Of a DNA stretch of 64,000 nucleotides, positions 17,572-26,958 are shown in pieces; within the stretch, counting starts at the first letter, position 1, and each line of letters begins with the position of its first letter. The stretch spans positions 31,136 to 95,135 of the forward strand of contig CAIVQB010000113.1 in NCBI GenBank assembly GCA_903907925.1. The letters are read 5' to 3'. Under the pieces are notes generated by a model, which saw nothing but the letters and a program-made list of their open reading frames with translations, searched no databases and was not told the origin of the DNA. This DNA comes from an uncultured Verrucomicrobiota bacterium. GTDB taxonomy: Bacteria; Verrucomicrobiota; Verrucomicrobiia; Limisphaerales; UBA9464. The position numbers were made by a program, and so were the translations under genes.

Positions 17572-20500
17572 ATGAACTTCTCTGAGCCATTCGTGCGGCG
17601 TCCGGTCGGGACGACCCTGCTGGCGGTGGGGGTTCTTCTCCTCGGCTTGGTCGCGTACCGCTTCCTTCCGGTCGCGCCGATTCCACGGATCGACCTGCCC
17701 ATGGTGGCGGTGAGTGGCAGCCTGCCGGGAGCCGATCCGGCGACGGTCGCCTCATCACTTGCCGCTCCGCTGGAACGCCGCCTCGGCCAGATCGCCGGTG
17801 TCACCGAGATGACCTCGGTGAGCACGATGGGTGGATGCAGCATCACCCTACAGTTCGATTTGGCGCGCGGGGTCGACAGTGCGGCCCGCGATGTTCAAGC
17901 CGCGATCAACGCCGCGACCGCCGATCTTCCCGCCAACATGCCGGGGCCGCCCACGTACCGGAAAATGAATCCGGCCGATGCGCCGGTCATGATTCTTTCG
18001 CTGACCTCGGAGACGCTGACGCTCGGCCAGATCTATCAGTACGCCGACGAGATCATCGCCCAACGGCTCAGTCAGGTGGAGGGGGTCAGTCAGGTTTTCA
18101 TCGGCGGAGCCGACAAGCCGGCCATCCGGGTCAAGGTCAACCCGGCGGCGCTCGCGTCCATGGGCGTCGGCCTGGAGGACGTCCGCAATCTACTGGTTCA
18201 GGCGAACGTGAATGCGCCCAAGGGCAGTGTCGATGCGGGCACGCAGACGTTTTCGATTTGGGCCAACGACCAGCTTCGGGAGGTGGTCGGGTATCGCAAC
18301 CTCACCCTGGTCCAGAAGGGCCGCACTCCGGTGAAACTCGGCGATGTCGCCAGTGTCGTGGAAGGCGGAGATAACGAACGCGTCGCCGGCTGGGCCAACA
18401 CCAACCGCGCCATTCTCCTCATCGTCCAAAAACAGGCCGGCGCGAATGTCATCGAAACGGTGGACCGGATCCGCGCCGAGATTCCACGGGTGCAGCGTTG
18501 GATTCCGCCCTCGCTCAAGATCACTCCGCTCAGCGACCGGACAGTGACCATTCGTGCCTCAGTGGAGGACGTCCAGTTCTCGCTGATGCTCAGCATCGCG
18601 TTGGTGGTGATGGTGATCTTCGTTTTCCTGCGTCGGTTTTGGCCCACCTTCATCGCCAGCGTCACCGTCCCGCTGGCCCTGTCGGGAACCTTCGGAGTGA
18701 TGTACGTTCTCGGCTACAGTCTCGATAACCTGTCCCTGATGGCGATTACCATCTCGGTCGGATTCGTCGTCGACGATGCCATTGTGGTCATCGAAAACAT
18801 CCATCGTCACGTCGAGGCGGGGGTCGATTCCATGACCGCGTCGTTGCAGGGAGCCCGGCAGATCGGGTTCACCGTGATTTCGATGAGTCTTTCGCTGGTG
18901 GCGGTTTTCATCCCGCTCCTGTTCATGGGAGGCGTGGTTGGACGGCTCTTCCACGAATTCGCGGTCACGCTGAGTGTGGCGATCCTGGTTTCCGGTGTGG
19001 TTTCGCTGACCCTGACTCCGATGATGTGTTCGCGGTTTTTGAAGCCGGAACTCCCCGGCTCGGCTCAGGGATGGTGGGTCCGCATCACCGAACGGGGTTT
19101 CAACGCGGTGCTGGGCGTGTACGAGGCGGGATTGCGCTGGGTGCTCCGGCATCAGGGTTTCACGCTGTTTCTCGCCGCGATGACCTTCGCCGCGACGGTC
19201 TGGCTGTATCGCGAAGTGCCGAAGGGATTTTTTCCGCAGCAGGACACCGGCGTGATCATGGCGACCACCGAGGCGGCCCAGGACATTTCCTTCGAGGCCA
19301 TGACCAAGCTCCAGCAGCGGATGGCCAACATCGTCCTGCAGGATCCCGCGGTGGCGTCGGTCGGTTCCTTCATCGGGGCCGGGGCAGGGAATTCCACGCT
19401 GAACAACGGCCGCATGTTCATCACCTTGAAGCCGCTCGAAGTCCGCCGGATCAGCGCCGATCAGATCATCGCTCGGTTGCGTCCCAAGTTCGGTGCGGTG
19501 GCCGCGATTTCGGTGTTTGCCGTGCCGGTCCAGGACTTCCGCGTCGGTGGACGCGCCAGCAAGGCGCAGTATCAATACGCGCTTCAGTCCGGGGATCTTG
19601 ATGAACTCGGCCGCTGGTCGCAGGAATTGGTGAATTTTCTGCGCAAGGAACCCCGGCTGAAGGATGTGTCGGCGGATCAACAAACCCGCGGGCTTCAGGT
19701 GCGCGTGCTTGTCGATCGCGACCGCGCCACGCGCCGGGGAGTCACGCCGGCGGCGGTCGACAACATCCTGTACGACGCCTTCGGACAGCGACAGGTCTCC
19801 ATTCTGTATCAACGCTACAACCAGCATCACGTCATTCTGGAGGTCGATCCCAAGTTCCAGATGGATCCCTCGGCACTGGCCCGGATCTACGTCGGAGCGA
19901 CCAACGGCGTCATGGTTCCGTTGTCGAGTGTTGCGGATTATCGGACGGTTCCCGGCAGCCTGTCGGTGAATCACCAGGGTCAGTTCCCCGCAGTGACAAT
20001 CTCCTTCAACCTGACGCCGGGTGTCGCGCTCGGGGAGGCCACCGCGATCATCGAACACGCGGCCGAGGTGCTCAAGATGCCGTCGACCATTCAGGGAAGT
20101 TTTCAGGGCACGGCCCAGATGTTCCAGGATTCGCTCAAATCGACGCGGATGCTGCTGCTGGCGGCGTTGGTAACGGTCTATGTCGTGCTCGGCATCCTCT
20201 ATGAAAGTCTGGTGCACCCGATCACCATTCTTTCCACGCTGCCCTCCGCGGGAGTGGGGTCACTGCTCGCGCTGATTGCCGTCGGGCTCGATCTGTCCCT
20301 CGTCGCCTTCATCGGGATCATCCTGCTGATGGGCATCGTGAAGAAGAACGCCATCATGATGGTCGATTTCGCCCTCGACGCGGAACGGAACCAGGGACTC
20401 CCGCCGGAGGAGGCGATCCGCCGCGCGTGCGTGATCCGGTTCCGACCGATCATGATGACCACCCTCGCCGCGTTGTTCGGGGCAGTTCCGCTGGCCATCA

Positions 20501-20691
20501 GCTTCGGCACCGGATCGGAATTGCGTCGTCCGCTCGGGGTTGCGGTGGTCGGCGGATTGATCGTCTCCCAGGCACTGACGCTCTACACCACGCCGGTCAT
20601 CTACCTCACTCTCGAACGGATGCGCCAACGAACCCTCAGTCGACGCCGCGCCCGCGCGCCGCTGGTACCGGCCGGTGCGGTTCCGGCCTGA
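17572..20691 (+). CDS. mdtC: RND efflux permease, MdtC-like
   Basis: Second RND permease, about 1039 residues and clearly paralogous to the preceding gene (MNFSEPFVRRPVGTTLLAVG; VGFVVDDAIVVIENIHRHVEAG; SLVAFIGIILLMGIVKKNAIMMVDFA). I use ATG 17572, eight bases after the previous stop, because the longer frame starts inside mdtB. Two adjacent, similar permeases behind one adaptor is the MdtABC arrangement, where the subunits assemble as a B2C trimer. No outer-membrane factor gene follows; a shared TolC-like channel would be needed. Confidence 0.93.
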   Translation: MNFSEPFVRRPVGTTLLAVGVLLLGLVAYRFLPVAPIPRIDLPMVAVSGSLPGADPATVASSLAAPLERRLGQIAGVTEMTSVSTMGGCSITLQFDLARGVDSAARDVQAAINAATADLPANMPGPPTYRKMNPADAPVMILSLTSETLTLGQIYQYADEIIAQRLSQVEGVSQVFIGGADKPAIRVKVNPAALASMGVGLEDVRNLLVQANVNAPKGSVDAGTQTFSIWANDQLREVVGYRNLTLVQKGRTPVKLGDVASVVEGGDNERVAGWANTNRAILLIVQKQAGANVIETVDRIRAEIPRVQRWIPPSLKITPLSDRTVTIRASVEDVQFSLMLSIALVVMVIFVFLRRFWPTFIASVTVPLALSGTFGVMYVLGYSLDNLSLMAITISVGFVVDDAIVVIENIHRHVEAGVDSMTASLQGARQIGFTVISMSLSLVAVFIPLLFMGGVVGRLFHEFAVTLSVAILVSGVVSLTLTPMMCSRFLKPELPGSAQGWWVRITERGFNAVLGVYEAGLRWVLRHQGFTLFLAAMTFAATVWLYREVPKGFFPQQDTGVIMATTEAAQDISFEAMTKLQQRMANIVLQDPAVASVGSFIGAGAGNSTLNNGRMFITLKPLEVRRISADQIIARLRPKFGAVAAISVFAVPVQDFRVGGRASKAQYQYALQSGDLDELGRWSQELVNFLRKEPRLKDVSADQQTRGLQVRVLVDRDRATRRGVTPAAVDNILYDAFGQRQVSILYQRYNQHHVILEVDPKFQMDPSALARIYVGATNGVMVPLSSVADYRTVPGSLSVNHQGQFPAVTISFNLTPGVALGEATAIIEHAAEVLKMPSTIQGSFQGTAQMFQDSLKSTRMLLLAALVTVYVVLGILYESLVHPITILSTLPSAGVGSLLALIAVGLDLSLVAFIGIILLMGIVKKNAIMMVDFALDAERNQGLPPEEAIRRACVIRFRPIMMTTLAALFGAVPLAISFGTGSELRRPLGVAVVGGLIVSQALTLYTTPVIYLTLERMRQRTLSRRRARAPLVPAGAVPA

Positions 20692-20705
20692 GGCGGGCCG
20701 ATGCG

Positions 20706-20860
20706 GTTGAAAAATCCATCAACCACAGATTCACACAGATAAAACAGATGCCTGACGGCGTTCTGCGTCGGGTTTGCCGTTTCGAATCCTGCTCGATCCT
20801 CGTACCCGACGACCTCCCTCCCATCCATTCCCAATGGCGGGGAGGGCCGGGGAGGGGCGG
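20706..20860. repeat. Intergenic repeat-like segment with an imperfect GC-rich hairpin after mdtC
   Basis: The 267-bp gap between two convergent units holds no gene. It has an 'ACCACAGATTCACACAGATAAAACAGAT' type segment (about 20720-20748), built from repeats of ACAGAT, and an imperfect stem-loop at 20813-20850 (CCCTCCCAT ... ATGGCGGGGAGGG). Both have the look of dispersed genomic repeats, but only one copy of each is present in this window. The hairpin might also end the mdt transcript, although no T-run follows it. Confidence 0.35.
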
Positions 20861-20957
20861 CGTCCGAGGGTGTAGTCGATCGCCGTTGCCGAATCTTTTC
20901 CCGGCCAATGCCGTGAATTGCACCGCTTCCCAATCCCTACAAGTCGCCCCCAACGAA

Positions 20958-22340
20958 TCACGAAAGAATCCCACGGACCGGCTTCGAATCCTCTTCGATA
21001 AAACGGACGGGCCGGCCGTTGAGCGTGATTTCCATCCGATGCGGATCAAGACCGAGGCGTTCAACAATGGTCGCCTGCAGGTCGTTGACGTAGACCGGGG
21101 ATTCCACCGCGCGATACCCGACGTCGTCGGTGGCGCCGTAGATCGTTCCGCCGCGGACACCCGCGCCAGCCATCCACGAAGTGAAGCCCTTGGGATTGTG
21201 ATCGCGCCCGGTGGTGTTCTGCGACCACGGCGTGCGGCCGAATTCACTGGTCCACACCACCAACGTGCTGTCGAGCAGGCCGCGCTGCTTGAGGTCGCGG
21301 ATCAGGCCGGCAATCGGTTGATCCGTCTGGCGACAGAGCGGCGCGTGGCTCTCGATGTCGTCGTGGGAATCCCAGGCCCCATTGCCGCCGTTGCCGGCGT
21401 GGCAGACCTGAATGAAGCGGACCCCGCGCTCGACCAATCGGCGGGCGAGCAACAGTCGCCGGCCAAATTCATCCGTCTCCTTGCCGCCGATGCCATAGAG
21501 CGAGGTGACCGATTCCGGTTCCGAACTGAAATCGACCGCTTCCGGCGCCGAAAGCTGCATCTTGGCGGCCAGCTCGTAGGAACGGACCCGCCCGGCGATC
21601 GCCGATTGCAACGCGTATTGAGCGCGGAATTCCTGGTTCAGCGTTTCCAGCGCCGCCATGCGCCGATTCCGTTCGTCCGGGGTGGTGCCTTTCTGGGGAT
21701 GCAGATCGGGAATCGGGGTGGTTCCCGGTTGGAACGGTGTGGCGGCGAACGGCGCACCCAAATAACCGCCGCTCAATTGAACCGGCGAGGTGGGACGGCC
21801 GAGATTCACAAACCCGGGAAGATTCCGGTTTTCCGATCCGAGCGCATACGTCACCCAACTTCCAAGACTCGCATGCTCGACCACACGGTCGCGATGGCCG
21901 GTCGCCGCCTCCACCACGGCGGGGAAATGATTGGTCTCGTGACACCACATCGACCGGATGATCGCGAGTTCGTCCGCCACTCCGCCGAGATGGGGAAACC
22001 AGTCCGAAATCGGAATGCCCGACTGGCCGTGGCGGGTGAAGGTTCTGCGGCAGGGAATCACCGGCCGTTTCATCTCGGCCATGTTGTCCCCGAACCCGAT
22101 GGCATCGATCAGGCGTCCGGCCCACTTGTTGTCCTTGGGATCGAAGGTGTCGATGTGGCTGACGCCGCCGCACATGAACAGAAAGATCACCGAACGGGCG
22201 CGGGCGGGCAGCAGCGGGAGACCTTGAAGCCCTTGGAAGGGACGATCCTCGGCGAGCAGCGAACCCATGGCCGTTCCCAGGAAACCGCCCGCGGTGCGGA
22301 AAAGGAACTGGCGTCGATTGAAGGAGGCTTCAGCGGACAT
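20958..22340 (-). CDS. DUF1501 family protein, Tat-exported
   Basis: Sulfatase-like-fold DUF1501 protein of 460 residues. The twin-arginine signal NRRQFLFRTAGGFLGTAMGSLLA directs export. Family landmarks are SVIFLFMCGGVSHIDTFDPK near residue 50, MWCHETNHFPAVVEAATG, RGVRFIQVCHAGNGGNGAWDSHDDIESHA and TLVVWTSEFGRTPWSQNTTGRDHNP. The gene overlaps the end of the DUF1549/DUF1553 gene by 11 bp, so they form one operon. Such pairs are abundant in Planctomycetes and Verrucomicrobia and have been linked to polysaccharide use, but no reaction is established. In this copy the DUF1553 gene comes first and DUF1501 second. Confidence 0.92.
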   Translation of the reverse strand: MSAEASFNRRQFLFRTAGGFLGTAMGSLLAEDRPFQGLQGLPLLPARARSVIFLFMCGGVSHIDTFDPKDNKWAGRLIDAIGFGDNMAEMKRPVIPCRRTFTRHGQSGIPISDWFPHLGGVADELAIIRSMWCHETNHFPAVVEAATGHRDRVVEHASLGSWVTYALGSENRNLPGFVNLGRPTSPVQLSGGYLGAPFAATPFQPGTTPIPDLHPQKGTTPDERNRRMAALETLNQEFRAQYALQSAIAGRVRSYELAAKMQLSAPEAVDFSSEPESVTSLYGIGGKETDEFGRRLLLARRLVERGVRFIQVCHAGNGGNGAWDSHDDIESHAPLCRQTDQPIAGLIRDLKQRGLLDSTLVVWTSEFGRTPWSQNTTGRDHNPKGFTSWMAGAGVRGGTIYGATDDVGYRAVESPVYVNDLQATIVERLGLDPHRMEITLNGRPVRFIEEDSKPVRGILS

Positions 22341-24513
22341 AGACGAATTCGTCCAGATTCAGGAGCACCCAGGCCAGGGACTTGGTCGGATTCGTCTCGG
22401 ACCGGATGTAGTCGCGGGCCTGCGTTCGTTCCGACTCGGTGGGCGGACGCCCGAGAGCCATGCGGTATCCGATCGAAATGGAGGCGTCGGGATCGCCGTT
22501 CGACAGCGTCTGAAGACGTTCGGCGAAGCTCTTGCTTACCGACTCGACCAATCCGCTGTTCATCAGGAACAACGCCTGCGGCGCGGTTTCCGTCTGAGTC
22601 CGACGGGTGCAAACGGTGCGGCCATCTTCCGCGTCGAAGCTTTGTAAGAAAGCGGGCATTACATTTTGAGACGCGCGATAGCCGCGTTGCAGGTAGGCAG
22701 TTCTCCGGCTCTTGCCGGCCGAAGTTTCACCTTCTGAAAACGATTTTCCGCCGACAGTGAGATCCAACGTTCCGGCGAGTTGCAGGAGGGAATCGCGAAT
22801 GGGTTCGGCTTCCAATCGGCGGAGTGGGAATTGCCAGAGCTGGCGATTGTCGGGATCGATGCGGCGGTTCTCGGCGAGTGTTTCCGCAGGCCCGGACGAG
22901 GCGCGTCGATAGGTCTCCGAAGTGACGATGAGATGGTGGAGCCACTTCATGCTGTAGTTCCGCGCGATGAATTCCGAGGCGAGCCAGTCCAACAATTGTG
23001 GATGCACCGGCTTGCCACCCAACGCCCCGAAATCTCCGGGCGAACCGTGCAGGCCGCTGCCGAAGTGCCATTGCCAGATGCGATGAACGGCCACCCGGGC
23101 GAACAGTGGATTCTCCGGGGCGGTCAACCAATCGCCGAACGTTTCGCGGCGACCTTCGCGAAACTCGGGCTTGCGGGTGTTGAACGGAAAACCAGGCGCG
23201 ACTTCTTGACTGAGCTTGGGCCGGGCGGGATCGCCGGTGGTCAGGACGTAGCTCTTTTCGGTGAGCCGTTTTGGATCTTCCTCGACCGTCCAGAAGGTGG
23301 GCAATGCCGGCGGTGCCTTGAGGCCGGCGAGTTCCTTCAGGTAGGCGTCGTATTTCGGAATCTCTGCCGCGGGCATGACCTTTTTGATCTTGCCCGGATC
23401 AATGCGGAGGATGGGATGGTAGTCGTCGGCGACCTTTTGTTCCGCGGCGGACCGTTCCCGCTCGGGTTTCCGAATGGCCACCTGCGCGTCGGGCGGTAGC
23501 GCGGACAATCGTTCTTCGTACAGACGGTTGTGATAGGGCGCGATGAACGTCCGCATTGCCTCGACGACCGTCTTTACCTTGGCGTCGTGTTCGGCCCGGG
23601 CGCGGCCGTTGGCGAAGACCTCGGCGGCCGTGGCCAGGCTGACGGGTCGGAGAACCAGCGGATCGAATAGCGCCTTCATGGCGTAGAAATCCGACTGCAG
23701 GATGGGATCGAAGAAATGATCGTGGCAACGGGCGCAGCCCACGGTCATCCCCATGAAGGCGGTTGAAATCGTCTCGACGGCGGAGAAGGCGAGCTGGTGG
23801 TCGGCGTTTTCCCGCGAGGCGGCACCGCGGGCGAGAAAGCCGAGGGCGAAAAGATCCTCGGGATGCGGTTCCACCCGGGTGAGATGGCCTTCCGGCGAAA
23901 TGGTTTTCCGGTGAGCCGCACGGTTCCCGGAAATCTGCGCCCGGACAAACTCATCGTACGGCAGGTCCTGCTGAATGGCGTTGATGACCCAATCACGCCA
24001 AAGATGGATGCCCGGTGCGGCGGGCATGTTTTCATCGATGTCGGAATAGCGGAGTACATCGAGCCAGTGACGGCCGTAGCGGACCCCATGTTGTTCGCTG
24101 GAGAGCAGGCGGTTCACCACGCGTTCGCGGGCTTCGGCGGAGGGATCGGCGAGGAAGGCGTCCTGTTCCTCCAAGGTCGGAGCCAGTCCGGTCAGATCCA
24201 GGGTCACGCGCCTCAACCACACTGCCGGATCGGCGTCACCCAGAACTGAGAGCCCCGCCGTGCGACACGAAGCGGCGATGAAGGCGTCAATCGGATTGGT
24301 GGAGGTGGTAGCGCCTTCTGGAATCGCCGGCCTGCGCACCGGTTGGAGCGACCAGATATCCTCCGGCTTGGGAATGTTTCGCGTCGCGGCGAAACTGTTC
24401 CATCGCGGCAAGGCGAAGAGAAGGAGCAGGGGAATCCAACGCGTCCAGGGTCCGGCCTTCCCGCCCGAGCGGACGGAAGGAGTTGCCGCGGAGGATTGGA
24501 AATCGGTCGGCAT
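22330..24513 (-). CDS. DUF1549/DUF1553 domain protein, exported, without PSD1 cytochrome domain
   Basis: Exported protein of 727 residues. A hydrophobic segment near residues 25-43 (WTRWIPLLLLFALPRWNSFA) serves as signal peptide. DUF1549 follows (VWLRRVTLDLTGLAPTLEEQDAFLADP; RHWLDVLRYSDIDEN; CARCHDHFFDPILQSDFYAM), then DUF1553 (TFGDWLTAPENPLFARVAVHRIWQWHFGSGL; RRLEAEPIRDSLLQLAGTLD). Unlike the protein at 51241-54834 it has no N-terminal PSD1 haem domain. The CxxCH in the DUF1549 part could still bind haem or metal. It is the promoter-proximal partner of the DUF1501 gene. Confidence 0.9.
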   Translation of the reverse strand: MPTDFQSSAATPSVRSGGKAGPWTRWIPLLLLFALPRWNSFAATRNIPKPEDIWSLQPVRRPAIPEGATTSTNPIDAFIAASCRTAGLSVLGDADPAVWLRRVTLDLTGLAPTLEEQDAFLADPSAEARERVVNRLLSSEQHGVRYGRHWLDVLRYSDIDENMPAAPGIHLWRDWVINAIQQDLPYDEFVRAQISGNRAAHRKTISPEGHLTRVEPHPEDLFALGFLARGAASRENADHQLAFSAVETISTAFMGMTVGCARCHDHFFDPILQSDFYAMKALFDPLVLRPVSLATAAEVFANGRARAEHDAKVKTVVEAMRTFIAPYHNRLYEERLSALPPDAQVAIRKPERERSAAEQKVADDYHPILRIDPGKIKKVMPAAEIPKYDAYLKELAGLKAPPALPTFWTVEEDPKRLTEKSYVLTTGDPARPKLSQEVAPGFPFNTRKPEFREGRRETFGDWLTAPENPLFARVAVHRIWQWHFGSGLHGSPGDFGALGGKPVHPQLLDWLASEFIARNYSMKWLHHLIVTSETYRRASSGPAETLAENRRIDPDNRQLWQFPLRRLEAEPIRDSLLQLAGTLDLTVGGKSFSEGETSAGKSRRTAYLQRGYRASQNVMPAFLQSFDAEDGRTVCTRRTQTETAPQALFLMNSGLVESVSKSFAERLQTLSNGDPDASISIGYRMALGRPPTESERTQARDYIRSETNPTKSLAWVLLNLDEFVYVR

Positions 24514-24647
24514 GGAGACTGTCCCTCCAAGGCATCACAAGGATACCCGGGCTGCAAGCGCGCGTTCCGGGTTCGACGATTCGGATGGCCGGAATTCAAA
24601 TACTGAGATTGCCGCGTCACCCGCTTCAAGTGCGCGCGCCAGCGTCG

Positions 24648-24784
24648 TGGACCGCGCGCGGCGGAGCCGCCGCTTTGCGGGACGGGCGCAAACTTCAGCC
24701 GGGCGTGGTGAATGGATCCGCGGCCTGCGAACCGGAGTCCCGCGCCACAGCGGTGTCGGCGCTTCGCTTTGCCACCGCAGTCCA
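24648..24784 (-). repeat. Dispersed 137-bp element, family B, inverted copy
   Basis: Read on the minus strand it starts TGGACTGCGGTGGC, runs through AGCGAAGCGCCGACACCGCTGTG and GCCGCGGATCC, and ends with GCAAAGCGGCGGCTCCGCCG and GCGGTCCA. The same string of motifs in the same order occurs twice at 34637-34971. The two ends are inverted repeats of each other (TGGA-TGCGG / CCGC-TCCA). It lies in the 460-bp gap between the DUF1553 gene and tRNA-Ala, which contains no gene. Confidence 0.75.
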
Positions 24785-24807
24785 TAGGAAGCGGTGCGTG
24801 TGCCGTG

Positions 24808-24850
24808 TGGAGTGCGGCGGGAAGCGCAGCGCCACGCCGCTATGGACCGG
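24808..24850 (+). repeat. Partial family B element
   Basis: TGGAGTGCGGCGGGAAGCG, then CAGCGCCACGCCGCTATGGA, matches the first 40 bp of the copy at 34827 almost exactly, but the rest of the element is missing. It is head-to-head with the full inverted copy next to it. Confidence 0.7.
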
Positions 24851-24974
24851 TGGCGCGGATGCAGCGCGATGAACTGGAACGATGTGCCGGGCGTACGGTG
24901 AGGGGGGATGCCATTCCACGCGCGGGATTGCCGCTCCCCGGAATTTCCCCTCCCTGCGACCCAAGCTTTTCGGA

Positions 24975-25050
24975 TGGTGGAGCCGACAGGATTCGAACCT
25001 GCGACCCCCACAATGCCATTGTGGTGCTCTACCAACTGAGCTACGACCCC
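24975..25050 (-). tRNA. tRNA-Ala (anticodon GGC)
   Basis: A complete 76-nt cloverleaf can be folded. The acceptor stem GGGGTCG/CGGCTCC contains the G3-U70 pair that is the main identity element of tRNA-Ala. The D-arm is GCTCAGTTGGTAGAGC, the anticodon stem CCACA/TGTGG with loop ATGGCAT (anticodon GGC), and the T-arm has GGTTCGAATCC. The 3' CCA is encoded. Confidence 0.98.
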
Positions 25051-25093
25051 ACAGCCGAAAGCGGGCGAGACGTTAGGAATTTACCGGCTCGTG

Positions 25094-25549
25094 TCAAAGG
25101 CTTTTCCCTCTTTGGACGACGAATTCCTCCGCCCCGGATAATTTCAAAAGGATCTCACGGTCGGCCGGCGGGAATTCATGGGCCGCCAGCTCGGTCGCCG
25201 TCACCCATTTGAGATCGGAACAGCCGATGGCCTGCGGTGTGCCGCTCAGCCAGCGACAAACGAAAAATCGGAGGTGCACGATTTTCTCCGGATAGGCGTG
25301 GGTGACTTCCGAAAAGAGTCGGCCGACTTCGACCTCGATCGCGAGTTCCTCCTGCAGTTCACGCTGGAGACAGGATTCCCAACTCTCACCGGGTTCCCGC
25401 TTGCCCCCGGGAAACTCCCAGCAACCCGCGAGGTGCGATCCAGGCGGTCGACGGGTGATGAGCAGCCGGCCGTCGTGAAAAACAAGTCCTGCGGCCACGG
25501 GGACCGTCCGGATCGAATCGGTGGCGGCATTGGAGGTTTCGGAGCTCAT
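25094..25549 (-). CDS. mutT: NUDIX hydrolase, MutT (8-oxo-dGTP diphosphatase)-like
   Basis: Hydrolyses a nucleoside diphosphate derivative, most likely 8-oxo-dGTP. The NUDIX box is complete near residues 48-70: GGKREPGESWESCLQRELQEEL fits GX5EX7REUXEEXGU with the last Gly replaced by Ala. The preceding VAAGLVFHDGRLLITRRPPGSHLAGCWEFPGGK is characteristic of MutT-type enzymes. Size (151 residues) is normal. It lies between tRNA-Ala and the UDP-glucose dehydrogenase gene on the same strand. Confidence 0.88.
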   Translation of the reverse strand: MSSETSNAATDSIRTVPVAAGLVFHDGRLLITRRPPGSHLAGCWEFPGGKREPGESWESCLQRELQEELAIEVEVGRLFSEVTHAYPEKIVHLRFFVCRWLSGTPQAIGCSDLKWVTATELAAHEFPPADREILLKLSGAEEFVVQRGKSL

Positions 25550-25602
25550 GCCGTCTGCTCAGCAGAACAACTCGCGATCGAGTGAAGGAATAAACCGGGA
25601 AA

Positions 25603-26901
25603 TCAGCGACCGACGCTCTGGTAGATGAAGCCCAGCCGCTTCATTTCCACCGGATCAAAGAGATTGCGTCCGTCGAACAGGATCGGCGTGGTCATCGAGG
25701 CCCGGGTGCGGACGAGATCGAGCTGGGTGAATTGCGGCCATTCGGTGGCGATCACCAGCGCGTCGCAACCTTCCGCGACGGCATCCATGTCCATCACGTA
25801 CGTCGTTCCGGAACCTTCGGGCAGCACGGCGCGGGCCTTGTCCATGGCCTGGGGATCGTACACCCGCAGGCTCGCGCCCTCGCGCAGGAGGCGGTGACAG
25901 AGGTCGATGGCCGGCGAGGATCGGACGTCGTCGGTGTTCTGTTTGAAAGCGAGGCCGAGGATGCCGATTTTCTTTTCTTTCAACACCCAGAGCGTGTCCT
26001 GGATTTTTTTGACGAACCGCGCCATCTGGTCGGCGTTGATCTGCTGCACCTCGCGCAACAGCCGGAATTCGTAGCCCAATTGGGCGGAGATGTTGATGAA
26101 CGCCGAGAGATCCTTGGGGAAACAGGATCCGCCAAAGCCCAACCCGGCCTGCAGGAAGCGCGGACCGATCCGCGAGTCGAGACCCATGCCGCGGGTCACT
26201 TCCTGGACGTTGGCACCGGCCGCCTCGCAGATGACGGCGAGGGCGTTGGCATAGGAGATCTTCAGCGCGAGAAAGGAATTGGCCGCGTGCTTGATCAACT
26301 CCGCCGAGTTGGTGTCGGTGACGATGATCGGTGCGCCAAACGGGGCGTAGATTTCCTTCATCGCGGCGACGGGCCGCTGGCTGCTGACCCCGATCACCAC
26401 GCGATCCGGCTTCATCAGGTCTTCCACCGCGAATCCCTCGCGCAGGAATTCGGGATTGCTGACCACGTCGAAGGCCACGCCGCTGCGGCAATAGCGCTTG
26501 ATCGTCTCGGCGACTTTTTCACCGGTCTTCACCGGCACCGTGCTCTTGTCGACGATGATGCGATAGGAGTCGAGCGACGACGCGATCTCGCGGGCGACCG
26601 ACTCGATGAAACTCATGTCGACCGCGCCGTCCGGAAGCGGCGGGGTCGGAACGGCGATGAAAATCACCTGGGAACGGGCGATGCCCTCCGCGGTGGACGG
26701 GGTAAAGGACAAGCGTCCGGCGGCGACATTGCGTCGCACCAAATCTTCCAGCCCGGGTTCAAAGATCGGAATGCCGCCCGACTGGAGGAGGGCCACTTTC
26801 GAAGCGTCGGCGTCCACGCAGGTGACCGTGTGGCCGACTTCGGCGAAACACGCCCCGGTGACAAGGCCGACGTATCCGGTCCCGATGATCGCGATGGTCA
26901 T
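25603..26901 (-). CDS. ugd: UDP-glucose 6-dehydrogenase
   Basis: NAD-dependent four-electron oxidation of UDP-glucose to UDP-glucuronate, a precursor for exopolysaccharide or capsule. N-terminal Rossmann motif MTIAIIGTGYVGLVTGACFAEVGH; catalytic GFGGSCFPKDLSAFI with the nucleophilic cysteine near residue 260; C-terminal GLAFKQNTDDVRSSPAIDL. Length, 432 residues, is typical. GDP-mannose dehydrogenase is a related alternative but the motif spacing favours Ugd. The TPR gene upstream on the same strand is 57 bp away. Confidence 0.95.
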   Translation of the reverse strand: MTIAIIGTGYVGLVTGACFAEVGHTVTCVDADASKVALLQSGGIPIFEPGLEDLVRRNVAAGRLSFTPSTAEGIARSQVIFIAVPTPPLPDGAVDMSFIESVAREIASSLDSYRIIVDKSTVPVKTGEKVAETIKRYCRSGVAFDVVSNPEFLREGFAVEDLMKPDRVVIGVSSQRPVAAMKEIYAPFGAPIIVTDTNSAELIKHAANSFLALKISYANALAVICEAAGANVQEVTRGMGLDSRIGPRFLQAGLGFGGSCFPKDLSAFINISAQLGYEFRLLREVQQINADQMARFVKKIQDTLWVLKEKKIGILGLAFKQNTDDVRSSPAIDLCHRLLREGASLRVYDPQAMDKARAVLPEGSGTTYVMDMDAVAEGCDALVIATEWPQFTQLDLVRTRASMTTPILFDGRNLFDPVEMKRLGFIYQSVGR

Positions 26902-26958
26902 TGGATTCAGAATCCTGCGCTGCGGAGGAGGCCGCGGAACTCCCGGGTTTTCTGGCTT

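Noticed and set aside
20427..22760. 777-aa plus-strand ORF
   Set aside because: Covers the end of mdtC, the gap and the antisense of DUF1501; no domain is visible.
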